From Halichondria panicea (taxonomy: Eukaryota; Porifera; Demospongiae; Suberitida; Halichondriidae): a DNA stretch of 64,000 nt. The stretch's first letter is position 1, and each line of letters begins with the position of its first letter. The position numbers and the translations under genes are program-made. The DNA is taken from the NCBI RefSeq assembly GCF_963675165.1, contig NC_087377.1:16555518-16619517 (forward strand). Reading direction: 5' to 3'. Below the pieces are notes generated by a model. It saw only the letters and a list, made by a program, of their open reading frames with translations, was not told the DNA's origin and did no database searches. Shown one piece after another: positions 62,301 through 64,000 of this stretch.

Positions 62301-64000
62301 GACCAATTCTTGAAGAATTCTCTCTCCTTCTGGCACTAAAAGACACTCTCTTACCGTCTGTATGTCCCGAGAGCAAGGAGTATGACATCATAGTGACGCT
62401 AATCTCCGAGCTCTTCCCAGGCTTCGATTTGATAGGATTGCTCGACCACGAGGGAAAAGTGAGGGAGGGGCTGACGCTTAAGGCAGCTAGCGTGTCTGGT
62501 GCTGGGGAGAGTGCCAGAGAGTCTAGGGCTGCCAGTGCTATGCAGAATGTACTAGATGACAATCAGACCAGTGAAGGTGAACGTGATTTATAGTGTGTGG
62601 TCTATTTTATAGTTGTCAGTAAGTCAGGCCCCATCTCCCACAGCATGTGTTTGGACCTGTGTTAGCAGGCCACCTCTTTATTATACAGTCACTGTTCTAT
62701 GTCGGTTGGCCCAAGGGTGGCAGTAATGAACAGGTTTCACTTTTACTGTTATACTGCTATACTGTTACTGTTATACTGTGCAGCCATTATTGACTGTATT
62801 TCTTCTTACTCATAGCTGGTGGCACGCTGGAGGATCAGATTGTAGTCAGCTGTCAGCTTCAGCAACTCGTCCCAACCGTCCCCTTCCAAACAGCTGTGTC
62901 ACAGGTACGTATATATACATGTGAATTCTCCATAGCTAGATACTGTGTTTCTATATGCAATGGTTACGAGACGATTAACAGGAAAATCCCTACAAATATT
63001 TTGTATTGCGGCCAGTGAGTCTGGTTAGCTGCATGCATGTGGTGTATCAAAGTATTCCTTAATTCAAACAATTGATATATACGCATGCATGTACATACAA
63101 GCATGGCTATATGAAAGTATTCTCTCCCCACCTTGCAGTTAGTGACGCTGGTTCAATCGAATCGGTTCACCGTGGTCAGTGGTCCCAGTTGTAGTGGCAA
63201 GACCTCCATCATTCAGGTGGCTGCTGACACTCTCTCCCAGATTCCCACGTCTGGCCCCGTCTCCGTGACTACCCTAGTTACCGAGGCAATGAGAGAGGAG
63301 CAGCTGCTCGGCTACCAGGACAAGGAGAAGGGGTGAGTGGGCGTATGGATGCATTGTGTGGGTTATTGCTTAGTAGGCTTTTGTTTGTGCGTGTATACGT
63401 ACTTGTTATATAGTACGTTGTTAGTGCATGGCTAAGTCCTGTAATACAAGGAGGAAATTACTCTTAATTCATACTGCATAATTATAGAGAAAATGTTACG
63501 TGCTTTTGAGTATAATTATCACTGAAGTGATACTTTCGTTTGTTTAATGATTAATTGTTCACCCCTCCCCCCCTAGTACATGGGTGGAGGGTCTGCTCCC
63601 TCATACACTCTCCTCCCTCCGGCCCGGCTCCTGGGTTGTGTTGGAGGGTGCTCTCTCCCCAGCCCAACTGGACAGCCTGTTGGCCTGTGATGGTGATGGT
63701 CCACTGCACCTCAGTAATGGACAGTGTTTGACAGTGGACCTATCAATCAGGTTTATTATGGAGGTGAGTGAATTGCTGTATGTACTACTAGTAATAAGAC
63801 TGTATATAGTACGTGTATACAGTTAGTGATTGCTATATTGATTTGCAATACAAGCTAAGTGAAATTATTATTAATTTATAGCTGTTGAGGTGATCTTGTG
63901 TAATTGTAATTCTATGGCTGCACAGGTAACTTCACTTTCGTCTTTGACTCCCTCCTCTGTCGGCCGGATTGCAACCCTTGACCTCTCTGTCGGCACTGTT
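32994..64000 (+). CDS. Dynein heavy chain, DNHD1-like (N-terminus to AAA2; runs off right edge)
   Basis: Thirty-nine exons from ATG 32994 to the edge keep one frame through exactly 2,600 codons. Exon ends include 32994-33097, 33451-33665, 39599-40097, 45029-45198, 47088-47210, 53137-53264, 55846-56142, 60078-60896, 61264-61393, 61686-62576 and 63926-64000. The tail (DHC_N1: [30 protein letters not shown]) is followed by the linker ([46 protein letters not shown]), then the linker-AAA1 border ([17 protein letters not shown]). AAA1 has a P-loop, split between exons (GEE, GSGKSS), but Walker B is [12 protein letters not shown] where motor dyneins have GAWxCFDEFNRI. AAA2 has GPSCSGKTS and a changed Walker B (WVVLEG). 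A full-size dynein with a degenerate AAA1 suggests DNHD1 rather than an active axonemal motor; this subtype call is tentative. The first intron uses a GC donor. Three large introns host other genes. Confidence 0.9.
34518..34540 (-). pseudogene. tRNA 3'-end fragment
   Basis: Repeats the last bases of the adjacent tRNA (GCCTCCAGGGAGGATTGAAC on plus) with one change, then diverges. There is no D arm or anticodon arm, so it is a relic of a tandem duplication or of retroposition. Confidence 0.65.
34582..34652 (-). tRNA. tRNA-Thr (anticodon CGT)
   Basis: A 71-base cloverleaf: acceptor GCCTCTA pairs with TGGAGGC (one G-T), D arm GCTC/GAGC, anticodon arm CTGGT-CTCGTAA-ACCAG with CGT in the loop, T arm GGGAG-TTCGATC-CTCCC. 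A-box (TAGCTCAGTGGTAGAGC) and B-box (GTTCGATCC) promoters are present, and T-runs follow downstream on the minus strand. It is antisense in an intron of the dynein gene. Confidence 0.93.
35908..35990. repeat. (GT)n/(GC)n microsatellite
   Basis: Pure GT run, then CGCGCGCG, in a dynein heavy chain intron just after the exon ending at 35865. Able to form Z-DNA in principle. Confidence 0.9.
40098..41399. other. Start of 4.9-kb dynein intron; no gene seen
   Basis: Contains homopolymer-rich stretches (ten G near 40810, a C-run near 40850) and short open frames without family resemblance. The aerolysin-like relic begins at its end. Confidence 0.45.
41400..42264 (+). pseudogene. Aerolysin-like pore-forming protein, broken copy
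   Basis: Close relative of 43643-44644 in the same intron. The frame is interrupted by a stop near 41571 where the other copy stays open, by extra bases and a stop near 41605-41620, and by a frame change near 42000-42040. The N-terminal part before about 41400 is absent or rearranged. The shared 3' flank (about 42264-42440 against 44644-44790) shows that both arose by one tandem duplication. As it stands it cannot make a full-length protein. Confidence 0.8.
42265..43642. other. Spacer between aerolysin-like copies; partly duplicated
   Basis: The segment near 42770-42815 (TACAAAGGCGTAAACGTTTA) recurs at 43475-43500, so part of the upstream region was duplicated with the gene. No other gene is seen. 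Includes an ATGC-repeat patch near 42343-42361. Confidence 0.5.
43643..44644 (+). CDS. Aerolysin/ETX-MTX2-like beta pore-forming protein (intact)
   Basis: Single-exon frame of 333 residues from ATG 43643; a later ATG at 43739 ([12 protein letters not shown]) is also possible, and the frame is open a little further upstream. The central part (about residues 110-290) is rich in Ser/Thr with alternating polar and hydrophobic residues ([43 protein letters not shown]), as in the insertion-loop region of aerolysin-fold proteins, followed by [18 protein letters not shown], a phrase typical of this fold. There is no obvious signal peptide. Such proteins oligomerise and form membrane pores in many organisms, and animals use them in defence or digestion; the role here is unknown. 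It is nested in a dynein intron with a broken sister copy. Family assignment rests on pattern alone. Confidence 0.72.
   Translation: MRSFVDKSAAQRRHQKKDFSIYQFIPNSSNELMAGFQISIIAGKDAQSCSVTASGQVQHIITDEEMETFKVTNGELMMALYKGNGRMPTLPYLHAPTPPFGNLYEMFNSTQTSTIMSITSAEILGITSEPVILKTQEFDNSSSVEATFNVSISDSVSETATSTWSTGGTFTIGQSISYNIGFLGSSVGGETSLSYSQSWGIGGSESKTVTIGSNSGMQVTLKPGQKVIAELTASRGVMKVRVRYNARLAGCTVVYYFPKHKGNDYYSFSTPVVMSNGGVNNSIVSTEDIEIGYFSNGKITVLDGVTKKLQETFQVDDSVLFSNREDGGDPFKE
47222..47372. repeat. (GT)n microsatellite with GC interruptions
   Basis: About 150 bases of GT/GC dinucleotides in a dynein heavy chain intron, immediately after the exon ending at 47210. Open frames on both strands are artefacts. 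Confidence 0.92.
47710..48600. repeat. Imperfect inverted repeat of about 0.9 kb, probable non-autonomous element
   Basis: CAGTCTGCCCTAAGAC near 47718 pairs with GTCTTAGGGCAGACTG near 48575. Similarity continues inward for about 80 bases (AAGACAGGAA, ACAAGT). Inside, AACAGCTTGCACAAAAACTC (about 48012) resembles AACAGCTTGCTCAAAAACTC (about 48343) as a direct repeat. No protein is recognised. Confidence 0.5.
48776..49588 (-). CDS. TRAF-type zinc-finger protein with PPPPY motif (copy 1)
   Basis: Intronless frame of 270 residues. Residues 7-12 contain [10 protein letters not shown], a PPxY motif of the kind bound by WW domains. Residues 28-90 form paired TRAF-type zinc fingers ([41 protein letters not shown]). 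A coiled segment follows ([13 protein letters not shown]), then a C-terminal half shaped like a degenerate MATH/TRAF-C domain ([25 protein letters not shown]). There is no RING, so it is not a ubiquitin ligase by itself. TRAF-like proteins act as cytoplasmic adaptors downstream of receptors; that role is inference. Compared with copies 2 and 3 it lacks about 20 residues before YICHD and its MATH half has diverged strongly. Divergent from copy 2, with starts 107 bases apart. Confidence 0.83.
   Translation of the reverse strand: MATRLFDPPPPYPGESEQPQTNESFNSCPNGCETGVLTHGQLKDHLLDCPLQLVECEFASAGCDVKVPRRDLAGHMTENAQHHLMTATLLNLRLTRELHQRMDQKDKQISELQSHNGYICHDLVLDNFHKFLRASASKWVSHALRDALVGYHFTIEIGTNLAFTHIMVWLNWVTGPSKAPLKQSSKPKCRVILKMLNQNQDSDHYTVTYDADFASMYKYSVQGETAFRRRIGKTDVFYSIDELTKGAEYLRNNQLRFRVYLKTDCFSGDC
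49589..49695. promoter_or_regulatory. Shared divergent promoter of two TRAF-like genes
   Basis: The 107 bases between the two start codons, together with the first codons, form an inverted repeat (GGTAGCCATGGCAGAGCTGTA on the left, the mirror at 49686-49705 on the right). The two genes arose by inverted duplication, so each keeps a copy of the same start region. Confidence 0.65.
49696..50490 (+). CDS. TRAF-type zinc-finger protein with PPPPY motif (copy 2)
   Basis: Intronless, 264 residues from ATG 49696 (the frame is open further upstream, but [14 protein letters not shown] matches the start of the sister genes). The order is as in copy 1: PPPPY, TRAF zinc fingers ([32 protein letters not shown]), coiled coil ([20 protein letters not shown]), then a MATH-like half ([40 protein letters not shown]). 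The zinc-finger part is nearly identical to copies 1 and 3, while the C-terminal half is close to copy 3 only. This suggests gene conversion in the 5' half or domain exchange. It is nested in the dynein intron 47211-53136, in the sense orientation. Confidence 0.83.
   Translation: MATGLFDPPPPYAGQLEPQINESFDSCPNGCDTGALTHSQLKDHLLDCPLQLVECEFASAGCNVKVPRRDLAGHMTENAQHHLMTATLLNLRLTRELHQRMDQKDKQISELQHTIANMDTHLKLLTPSSTNGYICHNIIMSDVNQFLASGNWTSDTFMDQREAMEFKLVIGIKNLKKHSSLTAWLTVYRYNKQRVRLNASFNYDLVIKILSHTQERDTFVVSWESADGQAHLCDTLFPLDELLVKNTSYVKDNRLHFQLYLKTK
50630..51165 (-). pseudogene. Decayed TRAF-like copy (MATH-like half)
   Basis: Minus-strand similarity to the C-terminal half of copy 3 runs from the end (about 50640, near CATTTAGTCTTCAAGTAGA) to the coiled-coil segment at about 51150, with many substitutions and indels. 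It stops at a foldback-like piece (GAGCGCAGTGAGGGCGCTAC, 51158-51177). Zinc-finger and PPPPY parts are missing. Confidence 0.8.
51425..52207 (-). CDS. TRAF-type zinc-finger protein with PPPPY motif (copy 3)
   Basis: Intronless, 260 residues, starting [17 protein letters not shown]. Zinc-finger motifs [20 protein letters not shown] and [12 protein letters not shown], then HMTESVQHH; coiled coil ([20 protein letters not shown]) slightly shorter than in copy 2; MATH-like half with [30 protein letters not shown] and [10 protein letters not shown]. All expected Cys and His positions are present. It lies antisense to the dynein heavy chain in the same intron as copies 1 and 2. As with the sisters, lack of a RING domain suggests an adaptor or regulator rather than a ligase. 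Confidence 0.83.
   Translation of the reverse strand: MATRFDPPPPYTGEPEPQINESLESCPNGCDTGVLTHGQLKDHLLDCPLQLVECEFASAGCNVKVPRRDLAGHMTESVQHHLLTATLLNLRLTRELHDQKDKQISELQHTIANMDTHLKLLTPSSTNGYICHDIIMSDVKQFLASGNWTSDTFMDQCEAMEFKLVIGIKKLKKESNLTASLAVCRDNKQRVRLGFYFKANLIIKILSHTQERDPFVVSWGSINGRLPSCDKLLPLDELLAKNTPYIKDNRLHFQLYLKTK
52967..53108. mobile_element. Small MITE with 20-base inverted ends
   Basis: TAATCGTTCTAATTATAGAA at 52967-52986 is repeated as an exact reverse complement at 53089-53108. The 142-base element ends 28 bases before the dynein exon at 53137, so it lies within the region where branch point and polypyrimidine tract are expected. Confidence 0.8.
53631..55151 (-). CDS. SLC15/POT-like major facilitator transporter
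   Basis: Intronless frame of 506 residues from the ATG at 55151 ([15 protein letters not shown]); an upstream in-frame extension lacks an ATG. About twelve hydrophobic helices are visible, in two halves around a soluble loop near residues 215-260. Family landmarks include [17 protein letters not shown] after the second helix (the MFS loop), [20 protein letters not shown] (the DQ and W of the POT signature region) and [25 protein letters not shown]15 proteins import di- and tripeptides or histidine with protons. The classic ExxER motif is not evident, so the substrate is open. It is nested antisense in the dynein intron 53265-55845. Absence of introns in an intron-rich neighbourhood suggests a retrocopy or an old intronless lineage. 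Confidence 0.75.
   Translation of the reverse strand: MKYCYSKGSTLVLLWIWCVCAAMWFSGDFEQASSGFKIKRVINLILVSTLFLVSAPLSGYLADSRFGNFRVFKTGAVLMFFGCVSISVAILVLKGIQTDSNTYFVVSIIAAPISNVMIYSGGGACLATSFQLGLDQMPDTSSTDILSFLKWYVVTVGFGFWVSNFLCYVVPVCFKLHFFYEIVSLFPVFCVCIVLCTLFIFGQKVLIIEPQSTQAFRNVYRVLKFAAKHTSPVNRSAFTYWEENIPSRLDLGKSRFGGPFTTEQVEDVKTFGRLLIVFVPIWVTIFSISVYGVFQVFTTPLEFQELPNSTCVYSLFSKFTYSPWWCGVITILLYKFIVYPVIRRIVGSIMRQITIVVFLVMFLNIANSTFSIVVFVQYDGYISLWSQFVYIILSSSAFSLCWHLTTELVCAQSPYNMRGLLSGYVFCTLFLFHCLGSVVSVAFCHSKNCVIGKYCVGAGLGILGALLQSCSAVWYKTRERDQQYDLYRHIATTYDTYISQEEAQRQ
55152..55845. other. Intronic spacer, probable transporter promoter; no gene seen
   Basis: AT-rich 5' flank of the transporter, then the rest of the dynein intron to the exon at 55846. 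Short open frames show no family resemblance. Confidence 0.45.

Noticed and set aside
1..64000. CRISPR arrays, operons, ribosome binding sites, retroelement reverse transcriptase
   Set aside because: The DNA is eukaryotic, and no array-like spaced repeats or RT motifs were seen on either strand.

Overview
The window is animal nuclear DNA: AT-rich, with many short introns (often 45-100 bases), dense microsatellites and small foldback elements, and animal-specific families (adhesion-GPCR ectodomain, sushi/EGF receptors, TRAF-like proteins, a set of ciliary genes). The mix and compactness fit a marine demosponge such as Amphimedon queenslandica. That name is an inference from gene content and intron style, not from a search.

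Region 1 (1-16.5 kb, minus strand) starts with the HRM and GAIN-type exons of an adhesion-GPCR-like gene. A tandem family of type I receptors follows: signal peptide, IgGFc-binding N-terminal domain, EGF, sushi/CCP modules, one membrane helix, short tail with tyrosine motifs. Five copies are visible. Only the most upstream (12273-15819, about 815 residues, four sushi modules) is open throughout; the others carry nonsense codons, frameshifts, lost splice sites or truncations. The first copy has no sushi or membrane exons of its own and lies in splice phase with the HRM exon, so it may form the N-terminus of the GPCR-like gene.

Region 2 (17.5-25.5 kb) looks like one large DNA transposon. A nearly identical inverted sequence of about 115 bases lies at 17526-17640 and 25346-25460, with weaker inverted similarity further in. 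Between them, two genes converge: a complete RecQ-type helicase (19199-21611, +) and a DUF6589-type protein with candidate D/D/E residues (21752-24463, -) that carries one frameshift. I consider this the best candidate for a little-described system.

Region 3 (25.7-64 kb) is a ciliary neighbourhood: CFAP68 (-), IFT46 (-), and a very long dynein heavy chain gene (+, 39 exons and exactly 2,600 codons in the window, running off the right edge in AAA2). IFT46 and the dynein gene are head to head across 210 bases that contain a perfect RFX X-box. The AAA1 Walker B of the dynein is lost, which suggests a DNHD1-like protein. Three successive large introns of the dynein gene hold other, intronless genes: an aerolysin-like pair (one broken), a cluster of TRAF-type zinc-finger proteins with an N-terminal PPPPY motif (three open, one decayed), and an SLC15/POT-like transporter. 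A tRNA-Thr(CGT) lies antisense in another intron.

All exon models were built by eye from splice consensus, reading phase and family similarity. No alignment or database search was run.
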